From assembly GCA_020746835.1 (NCBI GenBank), contig JAGPNK010000001.1:682001-746000 (forward strand): a stretch of 64,000 bases of DNA, written 5' to 3'. Each line of letters opens with the position of its first letter. The first letter of the stretch is position 1. The stretch comes from Stachybotrys elegans (Eukaryota; Ascomycota; Sordariomycetes; Hypocreales; Stachybotryaceae). Below are positions 46,210 to 59,600 of this stretch, piece by piece. The notes below the pieces were generated by a model. That model had not been told where the DNA came from, made no database searches, and was given only the letters and a program-made list of their open reading frames with translations. The translations under genes were made by a program, and so were the position numbers.

Positions 46210-49200
46210 TTATGCGGCAACGCCGGGTCCCTCGTGGTCATTGCTGGCACCGCTCTCGCTGCCTTGACCGTTGTCATCGTCCTCTTGCGTGTACTTGTCC
46301 CAGTTGGCCAGTACGGCACCAATCTTGGGCGAGTTTGTCAATCGGTACACATCCTCAAAGTACTCCTTGGTAAGAGCGAATGGCTTGGCCGTCACGTTGG
46401 GAATGTACTTTCCGACCAGCTTGGACGGGTCGATCGTAGTCTTGTTGATCTTCTTGAGCAGGAAGGATCGGAAGGGCTTCACGCCAGACCGCAGGAAAGT
46501 AGAGTGGAAGGGCACGTCGATGCCGCGAAGAGGGATCGTGGCGAATCCACGCTCCAACTCGAGCGGCTTGGGCTTCTTCTCCGTCTTCTCTGCGCAGCCA
46601 CGGATGATCTCCTTGAGCGCACCCTTGGCCTCCTCAATGTTGCTTCGCATCGACTCAATGTCAATCTCCTGCATCTTGAGGAAGTTGGTCACACCAGCCA
46701 GCGTGTCCAATGCACGGAGGTCACCGGCGCACACGTACTGCATGTTGGCAATGTTGTAGTTGACAATCTCCAACAGCCAGCCCGTCTCCTCTGCAATGTT
46801 GTTGACGACAAACTGCAGAGCCTCCTCGTTGAACGTCTTGGAGATACGGCTGGGGTTGACGGCGCACATGGAGTAGTTGGAGCGTCCGGCAGCGTCTCGC
46901 TCCACAGCAACCTGCATCGTCAGACCACGGTAGAAGACGACCGAGACCAAACTTTCAATAGGCATGACATCGGCCAGGGCAGCGAGCGCCGAGTACTCTC
47001 CCAGAGAGTGACCAGCAAAGGTGCTGTCGCGCGGGACGAGTCCCTTGGCCTTCATGTCCTCGAAACTTGCCTTCTCCATAAGGGTAAGAGCAGGCTGCGT
47101 GAACTGGGTAGCCGACAGGAGACCAGTGGGAGAGCGGTACGTATACGAAGTAGTCGTCTCGCTAATGTCCTTGAAGATGCGCTCAGACTTGATGCTTCCA
47201 TCAGCCGCAACAGTCTCGAAAGTCATGGCCATGTAGTTTTGTCGGATGGCCTTGCCTCGGGGACCACCAAAGTGCACGGTCAGCTCCTTGGGGTTGGTCT
47301 TGACAATGTTGGTGATGGAGAAGCCTGCAGTACCACATTAGTCCAGGTTGTCCTTGTAGAAATCGGAAATACATACCATAGTTGTCCAAGAGGTACTTGT
47401 CGGCGCGGTCCCACACCTCCTTGGCGACTGGGCTGCTGGCGTAAAGCTCCATACCCATTCCTTGCTCCTGAGAACCCTGTCCGGTAAAGACGTAGGCAGT
47501 GACAGGTTGCTCGACCTCAGCCTCACCAAGGAGAACCTTCTCCTCGGTCTCCTTGTTGCTGGCCTCAACCTTGATGATCTTGCGGCCGGCAACCATTCCG
47601 ACGTGCTGCAGCTTGACCTGGATGTCATCGTTGGGCAGGACCATGCCGACGAGAGAAGCGTGGAAACTTCGGACGCGGCCGATATTGTTCTCGGCAGCCC
47701 AGGTCTCGATGAGACTTCGCACGGCGGCACTCGAGTACATGCCGTGAGTGATGGTGCCGGGAAGGTTGGCATAGCTGGAGAACACGCGAGAGACGTGAAT
47801 GGGGTTGTAGTCTCCAGACACGCGGGCATAGGTCTCGTTGGACGCAGGTGCGCGGAGCTGCAGAGGAGTCTTGCCGCTCAGGGGAATTGGGTTCTCAAAG
47901 TTGATGGGCTGGTCCAGAGGGGAACCGTGGCGCTCAAGGTAGTCAATGACCGGGTTGCCATGGGACTCGCCAGCCTCGTAATCGACGCTGCCAACTTGAA
48001 TCACCTCCTTGGTGGGGAGTTCCAGGAGAACCTCGCCACGCGTCTCAACGCTGCTGAAAACGTCCTTGTTCTTAAAGCGCACCAGGCTCTGGAGACGGAA
48101 AGTCAGGGTCTGGCCGAGCAAGTCAATGTCGCTCGGGAGCTCATCGACGGCAAACCACTCCTTGGAGCGCAAGACGGCGACATCCTTGGAAGTAGCCAGG
48201 TGAACCTGAACAGGAGTTTCAACCTTTCGCTGGAAGGTGTTGCCGAAGTCGGTGTAAGTACCGCGGTAGAGGAACTGAGACGTAACCTCCATGACGGGCT
48301 CGCCATCGCGGGCGATGGTACCGCAGACTTCAACCATCTTACCCGAGTCCTGGTTGATGACGGCATAAACCCGCGCAGTGGTGGAAACCTCATCGCCCTC
48401 CTTGAGTGGCTCGGCACCGGGCAGCATGCGGAAGCGGTTCGAAAGGTGGACGAGCTTGAGGAGATCACCGTCGATAGTTCGGGGGAAGATGGGCTTGGTA
48501 ATGGCCTTCCAGCCGACGACGATGGCAAAGTCCATAGGAGCGTACATGATCTTGCCAGGGCGGCTGACAAAGGCCTCACCGGTGTTGCCAACGGCATGGA
48601 CAAAGTCGTTGATGTCCTTGCCCGTGATAGTAGCCCTGCCACCATCAAACTTGCCAGTGATAACGGCATCGAGGTTCAGGGGCTCGTCTCCAAACCAGGC
48701 TCGCCAGTAGAACTCCTTGATGCGGTCATTGCGGCCATCCATAACTTCGCGAATGGGAGAGTAACCAGCCTCGGGATGGTAGGTGAACTTGAGAGGCAAG
48801 CTGACGGGCTTGCCCAGAGCGGTTGTATCCTTGATGAGGTTGACAAGGATCTCGTTCTTGCCAGTCAGCTTGACCTCAATAACGTTGACATACTGGTTGT
48901 GTCGGGGCTGTTCCTTCACGACAATGGTCGTCTTGGAGGGGTCGTTGGGATACTGAATCTCAACGAAAAGGCCGCGGTGGGGGGCAAAGATGCGGCGCAT
49001 GGGGTTGGTCTGGAACTTTTGTCCCTGGACCACGACGTCCGACATGAGCAGAGCATGTCGCCAGTTGCGGTTGGGCCCAGCAAGGAGGGAGAGCCAAGAC
49101 TCGACCGATGGCATGGTGGCAGCAGGCGAGGAAGCAAGACGGTAAATGTTCTTGTTGGTATCGTAGCTGACAGTGAGGCCCTCAATGTCGATGGGGATCT

Positions 49201-52200
49201 CAGACTCAACAAGCTTGCCACCAAGGTACTCGATGGTGGGGAGAGAAGATTCCTTGTTGTTGTAAAGATCCCTCTTCAGCATCTCAATGTGAGACTCATG
49301 GATGCCATCCAGAATGTCCTTGATGGGCTCATCCAGGACAGTCGAGAACTTGACAGCAGTAGGTCCCTGAAGGATGCAGGTACGACCGACATCCTGGTCA
49401 ATGACGGCATCAAGATCTTCAGACTGCCAAAGAGAATCCTTCTTGAAGAAGAACTCAAAGTTCTCGTCAAGAGCAGGGACGAAGGTAACGGGCTTCTGTC
49501 CAGGACGCTTGCAAAGAATGAAGAAGTACTGAACATCTTGAGCGTTGACAATCTGCTCTTCAGCCTCGGGGTAGTGGGCCAAGATGCGTCCAATGGTGTC
49601 AAAGGGCTCGTTGAGATCAGAGTAGGACTGGAGAAGGGAAGGCTTGCCAGTGGTAGTGGTGAAGCGCTCCTCAATTCGGTGGATAAAGTCACCAACCAAC
49701 TTGGTGTAGGACATATCAATCCAGCGAGACTGGTGCTTCACATACAGGAGTTCAACCAGGCGTCGCACAATCTCGGCATAGGTCATGTCCTCAACGTCGC
49801 AGGCCTTGCCTGACTTGTCACGACCGAACCAGACCTTCTGGAAGTCATCGTTGAGCTTCTGGATGATGTAGGCCTTGTTCTTCTTGAGCTCGACAAGTCT
49901 CTTCTCCTTGGGCAGGCTGAAGATCTTCTTGTCCATCTCCGCCCAGAAGCGAACACCACGAGTGGCGAGCTTGTGGATAGGCTCACCCATCTCAGAGAGG
50001 ACGGTGATGACACCACCGGCAGGTCCCTTGTAAGTCTGCTCCCACTCAGCATCGCCGAGACCAGGAGCATCGACAATGGCCTGCTTGGCGCTCTTGCTGG
50101 TGTGTGCCTCCTTGGCGACCATCATGCGGCTACCGAACAAGCAACCGTCGTAGGGCATGGGAGGGTAACCGTACTTCTTGGACCACTCACCAGTCAGGTA
50201 GGGATAAGTGTCCTCTGCGCCACCGAAACCGCTACCAGCCACGAGAATGATGTTGTGATGGCGGCGGATGCGGCCGTACATCTGAAGGATGGGCTGGTGG
50301 AAATCCTCGTACGAGTGGTGACCACCGCCTCGGCCACCAGTCCACTGCAGGATGACAGGGAAGGTAGGGTTGGCCTTGGCAATGTTGATGACAGCCTGGA
50401 TGGCGTCAATCGAACCGGGCTTGAGGGAGAGGTGCTTGAGACCAAGGGTCTCGATGTACTCCTGTGCGACTTCGATGGAAGGCACACCAGCACCAATGGT
50501 GAGACCCTCAATAGGGACACCTTCGGCACGGAGACGGCCAATAAGGGGGATCTGCCAGCCCATAGCACGGGGGTTGACATAGATCAGGTTGACAGAGATA
50601 CCACGACCAGCAGGAATGGCCTTCTCAATCTTGACGAGGGCCTCAGTCATCTTCTTGGCGTTGAAGTAACCACCACCGCCCAGCTCAATGTGGTAGCCAG
50701 CATTCATGGTGGCAGCGATGAAGTCCCAGGGAACGGTAGCAGGCGTCATACCAGCAACAACCAGAGGAGGGAGACCAAGAAGACGACTCATCTTGGTGTC
50801 GACGTATGTGCGTCCGCTAGAAGTCTTGACCAGACGAGGCCCGAACTCCTTGACCCAATCAATAGCGTACTTGACTGCGTTGTCCTCATCCCGGTCGAAG
50901 AGCTCGGGCTTGTAGCCAACCTCGGTGGTGGCGCTATCAACGGTGCCGCCGAGAATGACACGAACACCAGTTCCCTCCTTGTTGCGGCTGGTCAGGATAC
51001 CGATACCAGAAACACCGCCAGGGCCGAAGTCAATAATGTGGGAAGCCTTGGGGAAGTTGGTAGCCTTCTCCCAGTTGACCGGGTCGCGGGTGATGAGGCG
51101 GACAAGGTAGGGGACGATGTTACCCTTGACCTCGCCCCGGATATCCTTACCACTGTTGGTGTCAAAGACGGGAATACCGAGCTCGGAAGCATCGATCTTG
51201 ACATCCTTGAGGTCCTCATCGATGAACTTGGCGGCACCTCCGAGGTACTGGCTGTGGAAGGGGGCAGTGATGGGCAAGAATCGGTTGACAAAGCGGACCT
51301 TGCGTTGAGTGTAGGGGATGCGGGTCTGGTCAAGACCAGTAGGCGCCTTGACCTTGCGCAGCTGAGTGTTCAGACCATACAGCGAAGCAGGAGGACCCGT
51401 CACGACGAGGTTCCTAGGGCTGTTGATGAGGGAGATGCTGATGTGACGATCGGCCGGGAGATATTGGTTGGTAGCATCGATGTGCTTCTGGACCTCAGCC
51501 GGAGAGAGATCACGGATGCTAAGCATAGGCGTAGGAGTGCCTTCGCCGTGCTCCATGGACTCGTGGAGCATAGTGGGAGTCATGGAGGTGATAGGGAAGG
51601 CCTGCTGGCTCCTAGTACCGATCCAGAAGAGGATGGTCAGGGTGGAGGTGACAATCTCGCGCCACGAATCCCACGAGTCGGCAGCAGCGGTAGCAGCTGC
51701 CATGACAATGCCCTGAGAATGACCCGAAGTACCGCTGATGCGCTCGCGCAGGAGACCTGGGGTAACGCCAAGGACCTTGCAAGTAATCTCGTAGTGCGCC
51801 ATCTGGATGAGCCCAATGAGGGGGAAGCTGACGGGTGCCGACACGAGGTAATCGACATCGGGCGTCAGGTCGGGGTGCTGAAGCCAGTCGAGGATATCCA
51901 GCCCCTTGGGGAACATCTTCTCAGCAGCAGGGTGGTTTGAGAGAGTCTGTAGGAGCTCAGCAGCGCCGGTGATGAGCTCGCCAACGAAGCTGTTGTAGGT
52001 CTGGAAGACCTGTCGAAGCTCGTCAAAAAGCTCCTCAATGTTGCCTTGTCCGCCGAAGATTGTGTAGATGGCGGCGCTGCCGTCGTCGGCGGCTCGAAAG
52101 AGTGCAGACTCGTGAGGCTTGATGGTGCGGTTGGAGACGGCACGCGCCATATAGTAGCTCTTGATAACCTCGAGCTTCTTGGCCTCGATGCCAGGCAGAG

Positions 52201-52573
52201 TTGCAACAAGAGCATGAACCTCGTTTCCACGAAGGAAGGCTCGCTCGAACTCGTTAAGAACGAGCTTGAGAACCTCCTCGTAGGAGCCCTGTGCATCATC
52301 CTCGCCGTCCTCGACTTCACGGGCTACGAAGCCCATGTACCTGGCCACCAGCTCAGGTATCGAGGAGGGCTCGTCATCCTGAGCGAGCTCGTCTGTAGCA
52401 TCTGGTAGGGTTGCCACGAAGCGTTCTTTCAGCTGGGCGGCATGGAAGTGGATGTTGGTGGGGATGAGGAAGGAGGTGTCGAGAGAGCCGTGGGAGAGTG
52501 TGAGCGGGCGGAGCGAGGCGTTGGACCTGGGGGTGTTGATGCCCGTCTGAGGGCCAGTTCCTGTTCCGTACAT
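46210..52573 (-). CDS. FAS1: Fatty acid synthase beta subunit FAS1 (2103 aa)
   Basis: Beta chain of the cytosolic alpha6-beta6 fatty acid synthase, carrying acetyltransferase, enoyl reductase, dehydratase and malonyl/palmitoyl transferase activities. Exons on the minus strand: 52573-47377 and 47324-46210, with a 52-nt intron; total 2104 codons, the usual length. The start [11 protein letters not shown] is the conserved family start. The acetyltransferase nucleophile is in [11 protein letters not shown] near residue 286. The FMN enoyl-reductase region includes [15 protein letters not shown]. The hot-dog dehydratase lies near 1600 ([20 protein letters not shown]). The malonyl/palmitoyl transferase has [14 protein letters not shown] near residue 1838. 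The acidic tail after DKYTQE is likely disordered. It is divergent from FAS2 across 4.06 kb. Confidence 0.98.
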
Positions 52574-55500
52574 GATGCAGGTTCGAGAGGAGAGACGTGG
52601 GGGAAGGGAGGGTATCGTTTATCCGACTGTTGTGCGATTGGAGGTCAGCGGGTGGCTTTCTATGGGACATGAAGCTGGAAGCGACTCACCTCTAGAAGCA
52701 GCTGGGCACTCAGCAGCAGCCAGATGTAGCTCGCGTGCAGACAAAAAGAGGCGACGTCGAGCAGTAGAAATCCCGTAAGGGCAATGCCGCCAGCCGGTGA
52801 TTGCTGGTAGCTTGGGTGGAAAAAAAGGGAGCAAGCGGTCAGTTGCAAGACAGCCGAGACCAAGAGGCTATCTATGCGGAAGACCAAGAGATTGCTTGAT
52901 TAGGAGAGAGTATGACGAGAAATGAAGAGAGGAAAGAAGTGAAGGAAGAGTAGGAATCGAGAGCTGGAGGCGGGGGAGGAGGGTTAAGACTAGGATGCTC
53001 TCAACGTATAAGTGAGGGTGAAAAATTGACAGGATGGCATTGGGTTTCGGGGTACCAATTGGGATTGGGATGAGTGAGGGACCTGAGGGTCGAGTCAACC
53101 CCAAGTCAACAACAAGCTAATAATGGATGAACTGGTACTGGCTGGCGGGAAAGGGACGGTGAGCCGGACGCCGGAGTGGCTTAGGGAGGGAAGCTTGTGG
53201 CACTAAGCTGCGAGGTACCTTGGGTAGCTTGCGCCCCATACGTTGTGGGCTGTATCTAGATTGTACGTAGGCCGTAGCTCGTAGGGGTGAAGCGGGATTC
53301 GGCCAAGCGAAAGGGGGGTCAGAGGCAAAATGATGGAGGGGAGGGGAAAAAAAGTAGACCCCGGTTCTGTTGGGGACCAGACAAGCAGCCAGACGCATTC
53401 AGGTGGGGTTTTCGTTGGCATGGGAAGTCTCGACAGATCCGCGATGGTTCCACCTGCCCCTGTAGCCGGTCTGATTTCCTGGGTCATTTGGGAAGGAAGT
53501 ACCGATACCTATGCTGCCGAAAAGGGTCGTCATGATGAGTACCGCACCAAGTACCTGGCTCAAACCCCCCCAGCAGCTACCCTACAAGCATCCAACAAAA
53601 GTTTGAGTTTCTGCCTATTGAATTGCATCACTTTATCATCCAACGCCCTTTTGCGATTATTAAAGCTATCCGAATGTTCTTAATTTAGATATGCCTCCCT
53701 TGTATGACATTCGCCCGAAAGGCAATTGCATCGTCCGAGCGGAATCCGAGCAGAGGCCGACTTCAAGAAGGATCGGATCGGGATTCACATCACCGAGGAT
53801 CACGTACGAGCCGGAAACACTATGTCAAAACGCCGCTTCCATCCGTCCGATAGACGCATTCGCACTCGCATTATAGCACACTGATAACCTCAACCCGAGG
53901 ATCGCGGCAACTGACTGGCAAGCCTGGCAAAGACGGATCAGCCGAGAAGCCGTGGAGGGACAAACAGCCTGTAGTACCCTCGCAGGTAGTTGGAACCAGG
54001 CCGAGCCGTGGCGTCGTGCCACGGTTGCGCCAACGCTCTGCACTAAATCCCGGGTGTATGATATGCATTATCATCCATGAGTTCCAAGATCCTAAGAGAG
54101 CTGTAAAAGAACACCCCTTCGATGAAGATCAGCTAGCCCGGCCCCAAGACATGGAGCACGGCACCGAAACACGCAGAATTTAAGTGGCATCACACGGCCC
54201 CCACGCCAAATCTTGCCCTACATGATCTGATCAGGTGCTGCCAGATGAATCAGGACCGTCATGTGCAGTTCGCAGTTTGCAGCCGTGCCGTGCAGAGCAG
54301 CAAGCCGTTGCCAGTGATAGATCTAAGGGCACACGGGTTGGTGGAGACGAGTCTACATCGGCGAAATGCGAGCTGCATGCATCTGCCGACGAATCCCGAC
54401 GGGCCCTTCTCCCCACTCTCAGCTTCGCTTCTGCAGGGAGATCTACCCTGGCCAGCCTGCAACCAGGGCCTAAAAATTTGTCTCTGCCAGCAAGGCCGGG
54501 CCCTCGATATCGATAGGAGCCGTCAGAAAGGGTTGACATATCGCCTGAAACGCCATCTTCAAAACGCCAGCGACACCCGACACCGGTAACAGTCATTGGC
54601 AAGGATTCCCCGCCCGTTTTCGCAAAGCCAGCCGGCGGCATCGCGGCTGGTGGCTTGCCGCCTGCGAATCCCATGCCACCGTACAATGTACAGGAGAGAC
54701 ACTTGTCGGTGAACCTGCCAACGTTGCAGATGTAGCAGTACAGCATCCCACAAGCTCAGCCAACCCAGCAGAATTGCGCCAACGGTGTGGTTTCCGGGAT
54801 GCCAAAGTGGAGACTGCTGGAAACATCACGCCAGGGGTGAACCCGTGGCGAGACCAGGCTGCTGCTCCTACCACGAGATGACGGTTTATTACACTCGAAG
54901 AAGTACTAGGTTAGTAGTGCCCTTTGGGGTTTGGAAACGTCTCGTGTCAACATATTGCTGCCCCTCCTTGGACCCCTTTTGTCGTGTGTAGTTGTATTTC
55001 AATAATATTGAATGCCAGGGTCCTTTGCAAGGGGGAGCCATCAAGCTGAAAGATAAGGAAGGCAATATTGTGGTACTATGCATGCTTGTGGCAAGGAGCA
55101 GCGGCAGAATAACGGTTGGAGGGTTGAAGCAAGTTTACCCTACCCGTGTGCCTGCGGCCTGCAGTTTCAACACAACCGCCTCAGCAGACGCCCATGTGGG
55201 CCACTGACGACAGTTCAACGTAGGCGACGAAGAGAGGCAATCTTTATCCATGTGTGGCTACGACAACAACAAGAAAAACTGGTTGGCAACCATCTCGATA
55301 CGCGTCTAGTCTAGATCATAATGGGACCGAGACCGAAGAAGATGCGGCCTATGCGGCAAAAGGTGCCCCCCTACGTGAGACGGAGACGTGTGATGAGTGA
55401 TGAGGCGGCGGTGAGATGGTTGCGATGGGCAAAAAGTAGGAAGATGAGGGTGCCCCAAACATCCCAAACCCACCAGCCAGCACCAGGACAGCAGATAACG

Positions 55501-56634
55501 CCTCAAATGGAAGAGACAGCGGTTGGCAAAAGTTTATCTGTAGGAGGGCCCGATTGCACCGCAACGGCGGCAGCGATGAGAGTTTATCCGGACGGTAAAG
55601 GCAGAGCCACGATTCAAGGCTTGATGGACTCCTAGCCTCGACGCCGTTATCACACAGCGTGTGCAGCGCAGAGTGTGTTGACGAATGGATCTTCATCCAT
55701 CCCTCCACATTCTACGCCCCCTTGCCCTTGACCGCTTCAGGCCTAGAGCCACCAGATGGTTGAGGAGCCGGCTGCATGCATGGGGAAAGGCAATGGATGG
55801 GGGAAGCCGCTTTCAAATGTGAGGGACTTCAGGGTCAGGGCCCTCCTAAACCATCCTGGACCGCGCTGGATCATCCTCAGTCAGGCCACCAGCAGCCAGT
55901 GTGGCATCCACGGCGTAGCATCCCCAATTATTTCACTTGCTCTTCCCTTGCCCCTTTGGCCCGCCCGCAGCCACAGGTGGGACTGCGGTTCAACAATCCG
56001 TAGCCCCATCGCCCGGCACCTGTCCAAGCTTCCAATCCAATGGGAATTATTATTCACTCCCTCTATTGGGGTACCTCTCGCCCTGTACCTGCCGTACAGT
56101 GACCTGGCGCGCCAGTCGTTGGTGCAAACCCAGAGGTACCTACATACCTGTACCCTGAAGCCTGACCAGCTCGAGTCCTCCCGCTATGTACACGCTCCTG
56201 CCCTGCTTCAAGAAAACCTCTTGCCCTCCTCCTCCTCCTGTCCTGTCCTCTTCTCCTCAAGACTGCTTTGCTCTGCTCATCTGCATTGCTTCGCACTATC
56301 ACTCGGCAGAGAGAGAGGTTGTGTGATTCTTCATACTTTTGTCTTAATCTACCCACCTTCATCTTCTTTGATATACCCTCTCTGCCAATCTCTCTCTTTC
56401 CGCCCAAAAATTTCCCTCCCTTATACAACCTCCCGCCTCTTCTACAGCTCGACCGCCTCCACCTCGCCACAGAGAGCTCACGCTGCTGCTTTGCTCTCCC
56501 ACGCCGCAAGTTGTTGATCCCTCCCATCACGACTTGTCCCGCACCCGCAGAGTGCAATTGACAGCTTCTGCACCTGAGCTGTCGGACACCCCTCAGTCCT
56601 TCCCCCCTCGATCCTCCCGCCTCGACCACCCAAC
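52574..56634. promoter_or_regulatory. Divergent FAS1/FAS2 intergenic region (4.06 kb)
   Basis: The region lies between the start codons of the two fatty acid synthase subunits and must include both promoters and leaders. No intervening gene is supported. The 450 bp before FAS2 are strongly C/T-rich on the plus strand. Two copies of CCGAGGATC occur at 53793-53801 and 53895-53903; CCGAGG is the reverse complement of the core bound by FarA/CTF1-type fatty-acid regulators. Confidence 0.6.
53793..53903 (+). promoter_or_regulatory. Two CCGAGGATC elements
   Basis: The same 9-mer occurs at 53793-53801 and 53895-53903. Its first six bases are the complement of CCTCGG, the in vitro site of FarA/FarB fatty-acid-responsive regulators. 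The hexamer alone is expected about twice by chance in 4 kb, so function is only a suggestion. Confidence 0.3.
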
Positions 56635-59600
56635 ATGCGTCCCGAAGTCGAGCAAGAACTCTCCCATACCCTGCTCATCGAGCTCCTCGCCTACCAGTTC
56701 GCCTCTCCCGTACGATGGATTGAGACACAGGACGTGTTCCTCGCCGAGAGGACGGCCGAGCGAGTCGTGGAAATTGGTCCCGCCGACACCCTCGGTGTTA
56801 TGGCCAAGCGCACACTGGCATCCAAGTACGAGGCCTACGATGCTGCCAAGTCGGTGCAGCGTCAGATTCTCTGCTACAACAAGGATGCCAAGGAGATCTA
56901 CTACGATGTTGATCCCGTAGAAGACGAGCCTGAGCCTGCTGCTGCCGCATCTGCCCCAGCCGGCGATGCTCCTGCTCCTGCGGCTGCTGCCGCAGCTTCC
57001 GTCGCTGCCGCAGCCCCTCCTCCTGGTGCAGGCCCTGCCGCTCAGGTTCCAGACCAGCCTGTCCAGGCCGTGGACATTGTTCGTGCCTTGGTGGCTCAGA
57101 AGCTGAAGAAGCCTTTCCTCGAAATTCCCCTGAGCAAAGCTATCAAGGATCTTGTTGGCGGTATGTACACCCCTAGAGCCGCCCGTGTGATACACATGTA
57201 CTAATGTCTCCTTCTGCAGGCAAGTCTACGCTCCAGAACGAAATCCTTGGTGATCTAGGCAAGGAGTTTGGCTCCACGCCTGACAAGCCAGAGGACACCC
57301 CTCTCGACGAGCTCGGTGCCGTCATGCAGGCCACATTTGATGGCAACCTCGGAAAGCAGTCACAGTCCCTAGTTGCCAGGCTCATCTCCTCCAAGATGCC
57401 TGGTGGCTTCAACATCACAGCCGCTCGCAAGTACCTCGAGACGAGGTGGGGCTTGGGCTCCGGCAGACAGGACGGCGCTCTGCTGCTTGCCATCACCATG
57501 GAGCCTCCTGCCCGTCTAGGATCCGAGGCTGATGCCAAGGCCTTCCTCGACGATGTCTCTCAGAAGTACGCCGCCAACGCTGGTATCACACTCTCCAGCG
57601 CTTCTGCCTCGGGTGGCGGCGGTGGTGCTGCCGGTGGCATGATGATGGACCCCGCCGCCATCGATGCCCTGACCAAGGATCAGCGTGCGTTGTTCAAGCA
57701 GCAGCTTGAACTGTTTGCCCGCTATCTTAAGATGGATCTCCGTGCCGGTGACAAGTCTTATATCAACTCCCAGAAGACCGAGAAGGTCCTTCAGGCTCAG
57801 CTCGATCTCTGGATGGCCGAGCACGGCGAGTTCTACGCCTCTGGTATTGAGCCCGTCTTCAGCCCTCTCAAGGCTCGCACATACGACTCCTCCTGGAACT
57901 GGGTGCGCCAGGATGCCCTGACCATGTACTACGATGTCATTTTTGGCCGACTGCAGACCGTCGACCGTGAGATTGTCAGCCAGTGCATCCGTCTCATGAA
58001 CAAGTCGAACCCGAAGCTGCTGGATTTCATGCAGTACCACATCGACAACTGCCCCACGGAGCGCGGCGAGACGTACAAGCTTGCGAGGGAGCTCTCTCAG
58101 CAACTGCTTGACAACTGCCGCGATGTCCTCAACGTGTCGCCTGTTTACAAGGATGTTGCTGTGCCTACCGGCCCCCGAACCACTGTCGATGCTCGCGGTA
58201 ACCTCAACTATGAGGAAGTCCCCCGTGCTAGCTGCCGCAAGCTGGAGCATTATGTCCAGCAAATGGCTGAGGGTGGCAAGATCTCCGAGTACGGAAACCG
58301 TACCAAGGTCCAGAACGACTTGCAACGCATCTACAAGCTCATCAAGCAGCAGCACAAGATGTCCAAGACGTCCCAGCTTGAGATCAAGAGCCTGTATGGC
58401 GATGTTCTGCGATCACTTTCCATGAATGAGAGCCAGATCATTCCCAAGGAGAACGGCAAGAGCCGCAAGTCTGGCCTTAAGGGCACCGGCCCCAGCAAGG
58501 GCAAGGTTGAGACCATCCCCTTCCTTCACCTCAAGAAGAAGAACCTCCACGGCTGGGACTACAGCAAGAAGCTTACTGCTGTCTACCTTGACTGCCTGGA
58601 GGAGGCTGCTCGCTCAGGCGTCACCTACGAAGGCAAGCACGTTCTCATGACTGGTGCTGGCGCTGGCTCCATCGGCGCTGAGGTCCTCCAGGGTCTCATC
58701 AGCGGTGGTGCACGCGTTGTAGTCACCACCAGCCGCTTCTCCAAGGAGGTCACTGAGTACTACCAATCCATGTACACTCGATATGGTTCTCGCGGTTCTC
58801 AGATTGTGGTTGTTCCCTTCAACCAGGGTAGCAAGCAGGATGTTGAGGCTCTCGTCGAGTACATCTACGACACCAAGTCGGGTCTGGGCTGGGATCTCGA
58901 CTTCATCATCCCCTTCGCCGCCATCTCGGAGAACGGTCGCCAGATCGACAACATTGATTCTCGATCTGAGCTTGCTCACCGTATCATGCTTACCAACCTT
59001 ATCCGCCTCCTCGGATGTGTCAAGACCCAGAAGGCTGAGCGTGGCTTTGAGACTCGGCCTGCTCAGGTTGTCCTGCCCCTCTCCCCCAACCACGGTACTT
59101 TCGGAAGCGATGGTCTCTACTCTGAGGGCAAGCTCGCTCTCGAGACCCTCTTCAACCGATGGTACTCTGAGGACTGGGCCAACTACCTTACCGTCTGCGG
59201 TGCCGTCATTGGCTGGACTCGTGGTACAGGTCTCATGTCTGGCAACAACATTGTTGCTGAGGGTGTTGAGGCTTTCGGAGTCCGCACCTTCTCCCAGCAG
59301 GAGATGGCCTTCAACCTTTTGGGCCTCATGTCCCCCACCATTGTCGACCTTTGCCAGTCCGAGCCCGTCTTTGCCGACCTCAACGGTGGTCTGCAGTTCA
59401 TCCCTAACCTGAACGAGGCCATGACCAAGCTGCGCAAGGATATCATGGAGACTAGCGAGATCCGCAAGGCCGTCACCAAGGAAAGCGCTATTGAGAACAC
59501 CATTGTCAACGGTGCCCAGTCTGAGATGCTGTACAAGAAGAAGACCATCGAGCCCCGTGCCAACATCAAGTTCGACTTCCCTCCTCGCCCTGACTGGGAG

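Noticed and set aside
47462..49813. Long plus-strand frames (up to 783 codons) opposite FAS1, also 49973-51940
   Set aside because: They are antisense to strongly conserved FAS1 coding sequence; biased codon use leaves the opposite strand free of stops. Their translations match no family I recognise.
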